A stretch of DNA of 34,412 nt from a bacterium (GTDB taxonomy: Bacteria > UBP7 > UBA6624): the NCBI GenBank assembly GCA_014384545.1, contig JACNFQ010000050.1:1-34412 (forward strand). Direction: 5' to 3'. Positions 8,564 through 15,368 of the stretch are shown in pieces. The notes under the pieces were generated by a model. That model was not told where the DNA came from, searched no databases, and saw nothing but the letters and a program-made list of their open reading frames with translations. Position numbers and translations under genes: made by a program. The stretch's first letter is position 1, and the number at the start of each line of letters is the position of its first letter.

Positions 8564-9097
8564 TCAAGTTCCGCATACCGTGCAGTGGAAGAGGAACCCA
8601 GGACCCCCTGTCTGCCCCCCCGCCAACGCCTGTTTCGCTTCGATGAAACAGGGGCAACCCTCCCCGACTGAGATATCCACGACCTGAAAGTCGCTGGGAA
8701 AGAGGCACGAAGCTTCAGGCAGTGAATCGCAGCAGGAGACGAAACACCAAGCCGCCGGATTGCAATTCGCTCTCGAGGGGTCATTCATCACGATCATGGA
8801 ATACCCATTCCTTTCAATGACGAGGTTGCAGGGGATGTTCTGAGGCGGCATATCCTCGAGATCCGCCCAGAACCCCGTATCGTTCAGGCAGTCATACCAG
8901 AGGCTGATAAAACCTGGACCTGACCCCTTGGTGAGCGTGATCTGGCAACACCCTCCACATTCCTCAAAGCCGAGAAGCCCCACAGCCGAATCCAGGCAAG
9001 TGCGGGAAGGAGTCCCCGCAGAGTGGGTAGCAGGCTGGGTGGCGTCCACAGCCCCGACTGTCCCTAGGATGAGCGCGAGGGCGAGAACCATACTCAT
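8564..9097 (-). CDS. Secreted cysteine-rich protein of unknown function
   Basis: The 177-residue product starts with a short signal peptide (MSMVLALALILGTVGAVDA) and contains 15 cysteines, including ECGGCC, FVSCCDS, GCPCF and HCTVC. This implies an extracytoplasmic, disulfide-bonded fold. No known domain is recognised. It is the first gene of a leftward pair with the lipoprotein at 7742-8545. A consensus TTGACA -35 and a TAGCAT -10 lie directly upstream, placing the transcription start at or beside the ATG; no Shine-Dalgarno is present. The next in-frame ATG, two codons in, is an alternative start. Confidence 0.65.
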   Translation of the reverse strand: MSMVLALALILGTVGAVDATQPATHSAGTPSRTCLDSAVGLLGFEECGGCCQITLTKGSGPGFISLWYDCLNDTGFWADLEDMPPQNIPCNLVIERNGYSMIVMNDPSRANCNPAAWCFVSCCDSLPEASCLFPSDFQVVDISVGEGCPCFIEAKQALAGGQTGGPGFLFHCTVCGT

Positions 9098-9103
9098 ATA
9101 TAC

Positions 9104-9132
9104 ATGCTACATTATGTTTTGATAGTTGTCAA
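9104..9132 (-). promoter_or_regulatory. Predicted leaderless promoter of the Cys-rich gene
   Basis: Read on the minus strand, a perfect TTGACA (9132-9127) is followed after 17 bases by TAGCAT (9109-9104). Six bases later comes the ATG (9097). Normal spacing predicts +1 at about the A of the start codon. This is the best -35/-10 pair I found in the window. Confidence 0.6.
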
Positions 9133-9175
9133 GACTGGACGCAAGTGGCGGCGGGTGTTCCGTCGCCTCCCCAAA

Positions 9176-9219
9176 TCCGTTAGGTCGGGGTTTGTGGCTC
9201 TCCGAGCCACCATGTCGGG
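9176..9219 (+). repeat. Direct repeat copy 1 with GTGGCTC/GAGCCAC hairpin
   Basis: This 44-base unit matches 9365-9408 at 41 of 44 positions. It contains a perfect 7-bp stem (9194-9200 with 9204-9210) around a TCC loop, resembling a REP-like or MITE-like unit. Confidence 0.8.
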
Positions 9220-9237
9220 TGGCTCCGGCACAGAGCC

Positions 9238-9251
9238 GGACGCTAGCGTCC
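9238..9251. repeat. Perfect 14-base palindrome GGACGCTAGCGTCC
   Basis: The sequence equals its own reverse complement and follows directly on the first direct-repeat unit. It could be part of a compound hairpin or a protein-binding site; nothing indicates which. Confidence 0.7.
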
Positions 9252-9291
9252 TTCTCTGGCATCCGTCCCTCATGTCCACCCCTCGGGATGT

Positions 9292-9313
9292 GGCAAGGCG
9301 TGGAAGCCTTGCC
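9292..9313. repeat. Hairpin, 8-bp perfect stem with 6-base loop
   Basis: GGCAAGGC (9292-9299) pairs with GCCTTGCC (9306-9313). No T-tract follows on either strand, so this is not a typical intrinsic terminator; it looks like part of the repeat cluster. Confidence 0.6.
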
Positions 9314-9364
9314 CTATAGTGGAAGGGTCGCCCTAACGGGAAGAGGATAGCATCCCCACAAGAT

Positions 9365-9408
9365 TCCGCTAGGTCGGGGATTGTGGCTCTCCGAGCCACC
9401 ATATCGGG
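9365..9408 (+). repeat. Direct repeat copy 2 with GTGGCTC/GAGCCAC hairpin
   Basis: This is the second copy of the 44-base unit, three mismatches from 9176-9219. The mismatches spare the 7-bp stem (9383-9389 with 9393-9399), suggesting that the hairpin is the conserved element. Confidence 0.8.
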
Positions 9409-9597
9409 CGCTCCGGCGCTAGACCAGCCCACCTTTTTTCCGCGCAGGGCTGGAGTTGCCTCCACCGCTTTAGCTGACGTTGATTCCCCGCACGGATTGC
9501 TGTCCTCCTCCAGCTATGGATGCCCGTTCCCATACTGCTCAACGGAGTACGAAGACACACCCTCTTCTAGAGGCAAACCAAGCAACGGTTTCTATGG

Positions 9598-9603
9598 TAT
9601 ACT
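9598..9603 (+). promoter_or_regulatory. Weak candidate -10 box (TATACT) for the gene at 9672
   Basis: TATACT lies about 69 bases before the ATG, giving a leader of roughly 60 bases that ends in a GGAGG ribosome site. No matching -35 is visible, so the call is tentative. Confidence 0.25.
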
Positions 9604-9671
9604 CTGCACTCGGACACAGATGGGAACCCCCGATGCTCCCCAACCGCGACCGGACAATTGGGAGGTAACAA

Positions 9672-10523
9672 ATGGTGATGAAACGCTCGGTCTTTTTCGT
9701 AGGGATCTTGCTCGCCGCAGGGTGGGGGTCCCTCTCCATCCTTACAGATACACACCTGAGAGCCGAACACCTGCCCGCGTGTATCAGTGGGTTCTGCGAC
9801 GTTGTCGTGCCTGCGCCAGAAGTGAATCCTGCTTCACGGGTCCAAGCGGATGGGACGATTCCTCGTGGTCAGGCGAACATCATCGCCATGGCGGGAGCCC
9901 TGGAAATGGCCATCAAGGATGGATATCCATTCCCTCAGGATGCAACGTGGCTCCTCGAGCATGACTACCTACCCCACGCAATCTGCCGCCCGGGAGGTTT
10001 GCCTGAGGATTCAGCCAGTCTTGATGGTGCCAAGGGTGGCGATTTCACTCTTGACTCCCAGTCTGGACAGTTCTCGCTCTCCATCGTTGGCCTACCCGGC
10101 AGGATGAAGGTGGAAGCGGATCCAGGCAAGATCCTGACAGGACTCCTAGAGACACCGAGCCTCCACAGGGATCTCTTGGCAACAGACAGCCTGGCTCGCA
10201 GGATGTTCGTGCAGGCACGGTGGATCACCAACGCCGGTAGGCTTGGTGCCACTTGGCCCGACAGAGTCGCCGCAAAGGGTGGGAACCTCAACTTTCCCGA
10301 CGCGTCCTTGGCAGCACTCGCCCCGTGGCTTCCCTGCACCGGGCTGGTGAATCTGGTCACGGGGGAACCGCTGGCCGAGGGCATGGGTCCCGGCGAGGTG
10401 ACGATCGAATCGGTCGCTGGCATCGTGGGCGATAGGCCAGGGAGAGGCTACCGGGTCTCCGTGCACCATCCCTCCGGTGCCGACCTGTCATGGAAGATCA
10501 TGCTCGCCCAGCCGCCGAACTGA
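9672..10523 (+). CDS. Secreted protein of unknown function, pseudopilin-like globular region
   Basis: The ATG at 9672 follows GGAGG (9661-9665) at good spacing; an in-frame ATG two codons later (MKRSVFF) is also possible. Of ~283 residues, the first ~30 form a signal peptide (KRSVFFVGILLAAGWGSL). The segment GALEMAIKDGYPFPQD followed by WLLEHDYLP, near residues 75-100, resembles the 'Y-P ... L ... Y-P' pattern after the helix of type II pseudopilins, but the N-terminal GFTLxE methylation motif is absent. I would not assign a function. Five cysteines (two in ACISGFCD) suggest disulfides. It is followed 25 bases later by a predicted lipoprotein and lies in the GC-rich island. Confidence 0.65.
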   Translation: MVMKRSVFFVGILLAAGWGSLSILTDTHLRAEHLPACISGFCDVVVPAPEVNPASRVQADGTIPRGQANIIAMAGALEMAIKDGYPFPQDATWLLEHDYLPHAICRPGGLPEDSASLDGAKGGDFTLDSQSGQFSLSIVGLPGRMKVEADPGKILTGLLETPSLHRDLLATDSLARRMFVQARWITNAGRLGATWPDRVAAKGGNLNFPDASLAALAPWLPCTGLVNLVTGEPLAEGMGPGEVTIESVAGIVGDRPGRGYRVSVHHPSGADLSWKIMLAQPPN

Positions 10524-10548
10524 GTTCTTGGCGGGTGGACAGGGTGCA

Positions 10549-11187
10549 TTGAGGTCTTGGGTCGCGGTAGCTCTCCTCGTTGCGGGGTGTCTGCGCGTGG
10601 GGTCGGCACCAGAGGGCGACCGACCGGAGCCTCTCCTGGACCACGAAGTGCCTTGGGCATGCGTTTCGCAGGATTTCGCCGAGCACCGTCTTCTCCTATT
10701 GATGGGTAGGGAGTGGGTTTGGGCAGGGCGGCCGGGCAGCCTCGGTGATCTGTTTTCAGGGCTGGGCGCGTTGGCCACAGAAGAAGCGGGAGAAGGAAGT
10801 TGCCTCAAGGAGAGTGGTCAGACGCTCCTCATCAGGTCCATCGGCGATCCGGCCCAGAGCACGCTGTACGAATGGGATCCCCGCGAGATGCCCGAGGAGG
10901 CGGCGTTCCCCTACACACGGGTTGCCAAGAAGGACTGGTCCGCCGTGATGTGGTTCCGTGCGGTTTCGAGGTTGGTCTTTGGGGGTTTGCCCTACGCCGA
11001 CCCGCCGGTCGCAGATTGTTCACCCCCGCCCGTCCCCCACATTGACGGATACCGAATCGCGTCCGACCCAACGGAAGAGGGATGCCTTCTGAGCCTTTGG
11101 CGAGGAGAGGAGCTCATCCATCGCATCGCCCTTGAAGTCACAAAGATACGGAAGGATTTTCTGAGCGTCTGGCCTCCTAGGGATTGA
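10549..11187 (+). CDS. Predicted lipoprotein of unknown function (start uncertain)
   Basis: The frame is open from a GTG at 10477, but that start lies inside the previous gene and would put 24 polar residues before the signal sequence. A TTG at 10549, with AGGG just upstream, gives MRSWVAVALLVAGC, a compact lipoprotein signal with lipobox LVAGC, so it is preferred; a TTG at 10528 is another choice. The ~212-residue product has a proline-rich middle (CSPPPVP) and no family I recognise. It probably shares a transcript with the secreted protein at 9672-10523. GC content is high, as in the rest of the island. Confidence 0.6.
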   Translation: MRSWVAVALLVAGCLRVGSAPEGDRPEPLLDHEVPWACVSQDFAEHRLLLLMGREWVWAGRPGSLGDLFSGLGALATEEAGEGSCLKESGQTLLIRSIGDPAQSTLYEWDPREMPEEAAFPYTRVAKKDWSAVMWFRAVSRLVFGGLPYADPPVADCSPPPVPHIDGYRIASDPTEEGCLLSLWRGEELIHRIALEVTKIRKDFLSVWPPRD

Positions 11188-11410
11188 TCCCGCTCTTCCC
11201 CCCGATCACCGACCAGGGAAGGGGGGGACTGGGTCGCCCAAGACCCCTTTTCTTTGGGGGGCGGCTAGCCTGTCGAGGTTGTTGAGGACCCCGAAACCCT
11301 TCGCCTTTCGTGCCTGCCAGGGGCCTCCAAAGCCTGGGATCTTGCCCTGGTGCGGGGACAGGCGACCGGCCATGAGGGGATCGGGCTAGCCCTGGGTGTT
11401 TCTGCTAGGC
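11188..11410. other. Convergent intergenic gap without clear features
   Basis: These 223 bases separate the ends of two convergent genes. Only weak C-run/G-run pairings are visible (for example CTTCCC near 11217 with GGGAAG near 11240), without a T-tract. It is the only convergent gene pair in the window that does not have overlapping stops. Confidence 0.5.
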
Positions 11411-12118
11411 TCAGGCGACGCAATCCAAATCCGTGGTGGCCGTCAAGGCCGCGGGCGGCTGCGGGCCCACGGGGAGATCCCAAGTGACCGTGGTCCCCTC
11501 AACGGAAGCCGGCGGGTCCGCAACGACCACAGGGCATTCCAGCGTAACGGCCACATCGAGGGAACTGCCGGGTGACGCCATGCCCATCATAGGTTGGGTC
11601 ATCTGCCAGAGTGGGAGAAGAACCTCCGTGGAGAGGGTGACCTCGACTGAGCCATCTTCAAGGACAGTTCTCGTCAGTGCCCCCGGGGTGGGCACAGGGT
11701 AGAAGTAGGTCCCATCCGGGGCGCCCGCCGCGAGAAAACCCACCCACTCCGAGACATACTGGTTCCAGTCCTGCAGGGTGGAGAACCTGAACTGGAAGGA
11801 GAACAGGCAGATGTCCCCAGCCGGATTCGGATTGGCCCAGCCGTCCATCGCGACGTCCACCCCAATCTGGGCAAACCAGGAGGACCCCGCGCCATCAGGA
11901 TCGAATTCGTTGGTATTCGGGGCGCACCCCCAATCGGGGAAGAAGGGCTCCTCCTCGACCCAGGTCACCTCGACGGCCCCGTCCGCCCCCACCTCGATCG
12001 CCACCTGTTGCTTGGGCGACACACCAGCACATCCGGCAAGCGACAGAAGCAGAAGCCCCCCGGAGAGGACGACAAGCCCCCGGCCGCCCATCATCCCTAG
12101 CCCCTGCACTCGCCTCAT
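11411..12118 (-). CDS. Predicted lipoprotein, beta-rich, unknown function
   Basis: The ATG at 12118 is chosen because it follows AGGGGGAAGG and overlaps an upstream stop as ATGA. The frame extends 35 codons further, but that stretch lacks secretion features. The ~235-residue product has a signal ending in LLLLSLAGC (lipobox). The mature part alternates beta-type segments such as VAIEVGADGAVEVTW and VLEDGSVEVTLS, and ends with a GTTVTWDLP segment. It recalls small surface lipoproteins with an 'x-DGS-VEVT' pattern, but the family is not certain. Its first strand resembles IDLALESGGAVLTW in the short gene just upstream, so the two may be paralogues. Confidence 0.65.
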   Translation of the reverse strand: MRRVQGLGMMGGRGLVVLSGGLLLLSLAGCAGVSPKQQVAIEVGADGAVEVTWVEEEPFFPDWGCAPNTNEFDPDGAGSSWFAQIGVDVAMDGWANPNPAGDICLFSFQFRFSTLQDWNQYVSEWVGFLAAGAPDGTYFYPVPTPGALTRTVLEDGSVEVTLSTEVLLPLWQMTQPMMGMASPGSSLDVAVTLECPVVVADPPASVEGTTVTWDLPVGPQPPAALTATTDLDCVA

Positions 12119-12350
12119 CCGCCTTCCCCCTGGGTGGTGACCTCTCCGCAGGCCATCCAGACGGATTCCCCCGATCCAACAACCGATGAGGGGCACGCTT
12201 GGATGTCGCAGATGTTCTCGCAACCCTCAATCTTTCCCTTTCGGGGGTGTTCCTCGCTGTTCACTCTTGCGCACCGGGCAAAACCGGCCGTACCGAACTT
12301 GCATCTGCAAGCCCACGGGGCACGTGGATCCCCTTGGCAACGGTCCTGAC
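12115..12350 (-). pseudogene. Probable frame-shifted 3' half of the upstream small lipoprotein gene
   Basis: In the minus-strand frame ending at 12115, an open stretch encodes a Cys-rich tail (PWACRCKFG ... EGCENICDIQACPSS ... VWMACGEVTTQ). It has no good start of its own, but its TGA overlaps the downstream ATG as ATGA. That overlap is the normal coupling seen between real genes in this window. A -1 shift near the C-run at 12330-12333 would join it to the lipoprotein-like frame starting at 12494, giving one ~126-residue protein. It could be a mutation, a sequencing error or, less likely, programmed frameshifting. Confidence 0.45.
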
Positions 12351-12494
12351 CGGCTCCCCCCATGTCAGGACGGCCCCGCCACTCTCCAAGGCCAGATCGA
12401 TCGTGTAGGTGGCGTTGTCGCACCCCCATCCCATAAGGGCAAGGCCCAGCACCAAGATGACAGTGCCACTCCCGTTCTTCATTCCGGTGTTCAC
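12261..12494 (-). CDS. Small lipoprotein-like protein, possibly truncated by a frameshift
   Basis: The start is a GTG at 12494 with a strong AGGAGG site 6 bases upstream; the longer open frame has no such signal. The 77-residue product starts VNTGMKNGSGTVILVLGLALMGWGC, a secretion signal with a weak lipobox, followed by YTIDLALESGG and VLTWGEPV. The latter resembles the first strand of the lipoprotein downstream. The last ~30 residues look less ordered, and the frame stops 142 bases before the next gene while another frame stays open. The natural product may therefore be longer. Confidence 0.5.
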   Translation of the reverse strand: MNTGMKNGSGTVILVLGLALMGWGCDNATYTIDLALESGGAVLTWGEPVRTVAKGIHVPRGLADASSVRPVLPGAQE

Positions 12495-12696
12495 TTTTCT
12501 CCTCCTGCGAGAGCAACAGCCCTGAAAGTCGGCGAGCAGGACCAAACGGTCATCGGTTGCCCTGAAAGCCCCCGGCCGCAATAGTCTACACCGCTGGTCC
12601 AAGTCTTTGCGCTCAACTTGCGGATTCATGGAATCTCCCATGGTGGATAAGGCTGGGAATTGGCGACGGATTCTAGGTGTCGCCACGCGTCGGGGC

Positions 12697-12770
12697 GTGG
12701 ACATGAGGGACGGAGAGCTACAACCGCCGCCTGATAACGGATTGGGGGTGGCGACGGAACACCCGCCGCC
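12697..12770 (-). repeat. Right arm of imperfect inverted repeat (partner 9147-9279)
   Basis: 12738-12770 is the reverse complement of 9147-9179 with two mismatches, and 12697-12713 is the exact reverse complement of 9263-9279. Together the arms bracket the four island genes between 9672 and 12494. Confidence 0.8.
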
Positions 12771-12826
12771 ATTAGGGGGAGGCTATAAGGAGTAATGGGA
12801 TTGGGAAAACATGGTGGGGTTGGGCA

Positions 12827-12832
12827 TACGAT
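12827..12832 (+). promoter_or_regulatory. Candidate -10 box (TACGAT) for leaderless epimerase gene
   Basis: TACGAT is followed by six bases (GGGGGT) and the ATG at 12839. The G-run is too close to the ATG to act as a normal ribosome site. The arrangement matches that at 4569 and 25744. Confidence 0.3.
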
Positions 12833-12838
12833 GGGGGT

Positions 12839-13861
12839 ATGCCACGCTTAGCGGTCATTGGGGGGTCTGGGCTTCTGGGTTCCCATCTTATCGCTGCCCT
12901 AGAAAGAGAGGGATGGTCAGCTTCGTCAATAGATAGAGTACCCTTCCCCAAGAACGCCCCTAGGCCCCCAGGGTTTTGGGAACTATGTGGTGATGCCCTA
13001 GATACAGCGAAGTTGGCTGAAACCCTCAAGGGGGCTGATGCAGTATGGATAAAAGCTGCAAAACTAGCAGGCGACCGCCATGACGACGATGCTCTTCCCG
13101 CATACAAGCGCATCAATGTGGCACTGCCACAGAAAGTGATGGAGATGGCCGGAAAGATGGGGATTCCTCGTATCTATCTAGACTCATCCGATGCCGTCTT
13201 TTTGGATACTTGGACAGAGGGAAACCACCTTCCTGACAGCCCCCCCTGCCCCAAGGACCACTACGGAAGAACGAAAGCCGAAGCAGAATCTCTCCTAAAG
13301 GAATGGGCTATGGCGAGTGATGACCGCTCTGGGCAGATAGTTAGATATTCGCGTGTGCGTGCCTTTGAAAGTGGCGGTGTTCTAGCGCTTTGGTGTGCCC
13401 AAGCGTCCCTGGGGTTGCCCCTTCGCCTTTTTGGAGATGGGAGCCGGGCGGGGTGTGCCATTCATCTGGACGATTGTGTGCGGGGCAGTGTGGCTGCCCT
13501 CTCGTTGGCACCTCGCTTTGCCACCTACAATCTAACCCTTCCACCCATAACTCTCTCTGACCTCTCTTCAATCGTTGCCCAGTTGCTGGGTGAAACAGGG
13601 GTTTCTTACGATGACGACCCAAGCGATCCCACCGACCCACAGATCCACGCTATGGACCCCGGCGATAGTTGGGAGCGTTTGGGGATAGTGCCCCGAGTTT
13701 CGTATGACCAAATGGTTGAAGAGACCGCAGCGTTCGTCAAGGAGCGACTAGAGGGGGAGATTCCCCCTTGGGTTCGCCCCTTCAAGAATCTTCCTGGTAT
13801 TCAAGCGCTCATTAGAATATCCCTGATTGCTGCGTCCCGGAAACGTGGCATTCCACTTTAG
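12839..13861 (+). CDS. NAD(P)-dependent epimerase/dehydratase-like protein (extended SDR)
   Basis: The 340-residue protein has an N-terminal Rossmann fold with VIGGSGLLGSHL (residues 6-17), a variant of the GxxGxxG dinucleotide loop. An active-site-like YGRTK (YxxxK) lies near residue 140, preceded by DSSDAVF where the catalytic Ser is expected. The region LFGDGSRAGCAIHLDD corresponds to the 'G-x-G-x-x-x-x-x-x-V-x-D' segment of extended SDR sugar epimerases and 3-beta-HSD-like proteins. The substrate cannot be named. It is the first gene of a rightward unit, and its stop overlaps the ribosome site of the peroxiredoxin gene, so the two are cotranscribed. Confidence 0.8.
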   Translation: MPRLAVIGGSGLLGSHLIAALEREGWSASSIDRVPFPKNAPRPPGFWELCGDALDTAKLAETLKGADAVWIKAAKLAGDRHDDDALPAYKRINVALPQKVMEMAGKMGIPRIYLDSSDAVFLDTWTEGNHLPDSPPCPKDHYGRTKAEAESLLKEWAMASDDRSGQIVRYSRVRAFESGGVLALWCAQASLGLPLRLFGDGSRAGCAIHLDDCVRGSVAALSLAPRFATYNLTLPPITLSDLSSIVAQLLGETGVSYDDDPSDPTDPQIHAMDPGDSWERLGIVPRVSYDQMVEETAAFVKERLEGEIPPWVRPFKNLPGIQALIRISLIAASRKRGIPL

Positions 13862-13870
13862 GAGGTAAAG

Positions 13871-14356
13871 ATGATTAGTATTGGAGATACTGCCCCTAGT
13901 TTTACGCTGTTGACAGCCCACAACCCCCCAGATGGCGCCCCCTTACGCCCCGTCTCATTGGACGCTCTACTTGCAGAAGGCCCCGTTGTGCTGGCTTTCT
14001 TTCCCGCGGCGTTTACGGGTGTTTGCGAAAAAGAGATGTGTACCTTTAGGGACAACTTTAAGGCACTAGGTTCTGCGAACGCTTCGGTTGTGGGTATCTC
14101 AAGCGACCTCCCCTTTGCCCAAAAGGCGTTTGCTGACCAAAACGCCCTCCCTTTCCCGCTTCTGTCCGACCTAGGGGGAAAGGTTGCCACATCTTTTTCT
14201 GTCGCTTACGACGACTTTATCGGATTATCTGGTATCGCCAAGCGCTCGGTCTTCGTCCTCAATACCAAAGGAGTTGTTACTTATACTTGGGTAACGGATG
14301 ACGCTGGCGTAGAGCCCCCCTATGACGAAGTGATTGAGGCTGCGGAGAGCGCATAA
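13871..14356 (+). CDS. Peroxiredoxin (AhpC/TSA family, AhpE/BCP-like)
   Basis: This thiol peroxidase of 161 residues reduces H2O2 and organic peroxides. It shows the peroxiredoxin signature FPAAFTGVCEKEMC, with peroxidatic cysteine C52 in the T-x-x-C motif and a nearby C57. The thioredoxin-like strands FVLNTKGVVTYTW near residue 130 complete the fold. A GGAGG site at 13861-13865 lies 5 bases before the ATG. The gene is downstream of the SDR gene and upstream of a DNA-alkylation repair gene, a plausible stress-defence grouping. The electron donor could be the thioredoxin encoded at 25251, but that is only inference. Confidence 0.9.
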   Translation: MISIGDTAPSFTLLTAHNPPDGAPLRPVSLDALLAEGPVVLAFFPAAFTGVCEKEMCTFRDNFKALGSANASVVGISSDLPFAQKAFADQNALPFPLLSDLGGKVATSFSVAYDDFIGLSGIAKRSVFVLNTKGVVTYTWVTDDAGVEPPYDEVIEAAESA

Positions 14357-14400
14357 GTTTCCTTAGACTTATAAGACCTTGGGGCTCCACTATTTGCCAT

Positions 14401-14736
14401 ATGAAGAAGGGGTTCTGTATCTCAAGTAAGATCTCTTTTGAAGAGGGAGATAGTGCCGCGATGCCCCCAAGAGATCCTAACCAAGGTACACCTTTCCAGA
14501 ACGGTGTTTGGGATGCGCTAGCATCAATCCCCTCTGGAGAAACCCGCACTTATGGTGAGATTGCCCAAGAGATAGACCGTCCTATGGCGTTTCGGGCAGT
14601 CGCAGCTGCTTGTGGTGCCAACCCCTTCCCCGGGCTTGTCCCCTGCCACCGCGTCGTTGCTAAAGATGGCTGGGGCGGATTTTCGGCACCGGGCGGACTT
14701 ACCCTTAAGATTCGCATGGTCAACGCTGAAAAATGA
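14401..14736 (+). CDS. Methylated-DNA-protein cysteine methyltransferase (short, MGMT/Ogt C-terminal domain)
   Basis: The product contains the complete DNA-binding/active-site domain of O6-alkylguanine-DNA alkyltransferases. This runs from GTPFQNGVWDAL, through TYGEIAQ and the AVAAACGANPFPGLVPCHRVV active site (C82), to GGFSAPGG. It transfers the alkyl group from O6-alkylguanine to its own cysteine. At 111 residues it lacks the N-terminal RNase-H-like domain of longer members. An in-frame ATG at 14461, with GAGGGAG about 11 bases upstream, would give a 91-residue minimal domain, and the first 20 residues look non-domain-like. The stop overlaps the next start (ATGA). Confidence 0.88.
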   Translation: MKKGFCISSKISFEEGDSAAMPPRDPNQGTPFQNGVWDALASIPSGETRTYGEIAQEIDRPMAFRAVAAACGANPFPGLVPCHRVVAKDGWGGFSAPGGLTLKIRMVNAEK

Positions 14737-15368
14737 GTGAAATTGAGACTTTTATGGAAGCGTTTGCGTCAGGTCGGGCTGAACTGCCACCAACCGGACA
14801 AGAGACTCTCTCTCTCCAGATATCTCTACACAAGGAAGGTCATACGGATGCGAGCAAATGGGTGGGGTGGCGGGGTGCTGTGCGTGCATCAGATAATGAT
14901 GAGCCCAAGGTAGAAGCAGCGTTGCTTCATAACATTGCCTCCTTCCTTCTTCCCGATTTTGATAGAGGGGTTGGCAAGGAAGATGCAGAAGAAGCGATTC
15001 GGGCAACAGAAAGGGCATTACCCCTTCGCGCCTATCTTGCGGAACCTGGTCCCCTCTGTTGGGCTTGGTGGGATTTGGGCACGGCACGCCTAGCTGCAGC
15101 AGACTTAGATGGGGCTGTCCATGCCTTTGGCGAAGGGCTTAGCCTAGCCGAGGGACTCATGGCAGAGGACTTGGGGAAAGAGATGAATAAAGAGATTCGT
15201 CTCCATGCGGCATGGCTTCGTTTGATGTCTGCCCGCGCATTAGCCCGTAGCGGGGGCAATATAGATCACCTTTCCAAAGGTGCTAACGAGGCAGCAAAGA
15301 CCATCATTAGAGAGGGCGACAGTTGGGCGGCTGGCGCCGCCACCTCCCTTGCGGATCTCTCTACTTAG
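14733..15368 (+). CDS. Helical, TPR-like protein of unknown function
   Basis: The 211-residue, mostly alpha-helical and soluble protein has segments such as WDLGTARLAAADLDGAVHA and FGEGLSLAEGL that fit one tetratricopeptide-like repeat pair. HNIASFLLPD and AIRATERALPLRA are further helices. There is no signal peptide or catalytic motif. It may act as a scaffold or accessory to the upstream MGMT gene, with which it overlaps by ATGA, but no function can be assigned. The stop overlaps the stop of the convergent membrane-protein gene (TTAG). Confidence 0.65.
   Translation: MSEIETFMEAFASGRAELPPTGQETLSLQISLHKEGHTDASKWVGWRGAVRASDNDEPKVEAALLHNIASFLLPDFDRGVGKEDAEEAIRATERALPLRAYLAEPGPLCWAWWDLGTARLAAADLDGAVHAFGEGLSLAEGLMAEDLGKEMNKEIRLHAAWLRLMSARALARSGGNIDHLSKGANEAAKTIIREGDSWAAGAATSLADLST

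Larger units (their letters stand above)
9147..9279 (+). repeat. Left arm of imperfect inverted repeat (partner 12697-12770)
   Basis: Positions 9147-9179 match the reverse complement of 12738-12770 at 31 of 33 bases. Positions 9263-9279 match the reverse complement of 12697-12713 at 17 of 17. The sequence between these blocks is longer in the left arm, because it carries an extra hairpin unit. Confidence 0.8.
9098..9671. other. 574-base non-coding, hairpin-rich intergenic region
   Basis: The gap between two divergent genes holds the leftward promoter at 9104-9132, one arm of an inverted repeat (9147-9279), two direct repeats with hairpins (9176-9219 and 9365-9408), a 14-base palindrome (9238-9251) and an 8-bp-stem hairpin (9292-9313). 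A possible TATACT box for the rightward gene is at 9598. I see no convincing coding frame here; short frames read straight through the hairpins. Confidence 0.6.
12495..12838. other. 344-base intergenic region with inverted-repeat arm and hairpins
   Basis: This divergent region contains the right inverted-repeat arm (12697-12770), a 7-bp stem TGGCGAC/GTCGCCA (12661-12685), an adjacent 6-bp stem CCACGC/GCGTGG (12683-12700) and a TACGAT box at 12827. I see no gene in it. Confidence 0.55.

Noticed and set aside
10477-10548. N-terminal extension of the lipoprotein gene from GTG 10477
   Set aside because: It overlaps the end of the preceding gene and would place 24 polar residues before a clear lipoprotein signal.
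12320-12350. Programmed -1 frameshifting at the split small lipoprotein gene
   Set aside because: The zero-frame sequence CAAGGGG does not fit the X-XXY-YYZ slippery pattern, so an indel or sequencing error is simpler.
12795-12851. An 18-codon frame starting ATG after AAGGAG, ending inside the epimerase start, as a leader peptide
   Set aside because: The ribosome site is only two bases from the ATG, and the glycine-rich product shows no attenuation-type codon run.
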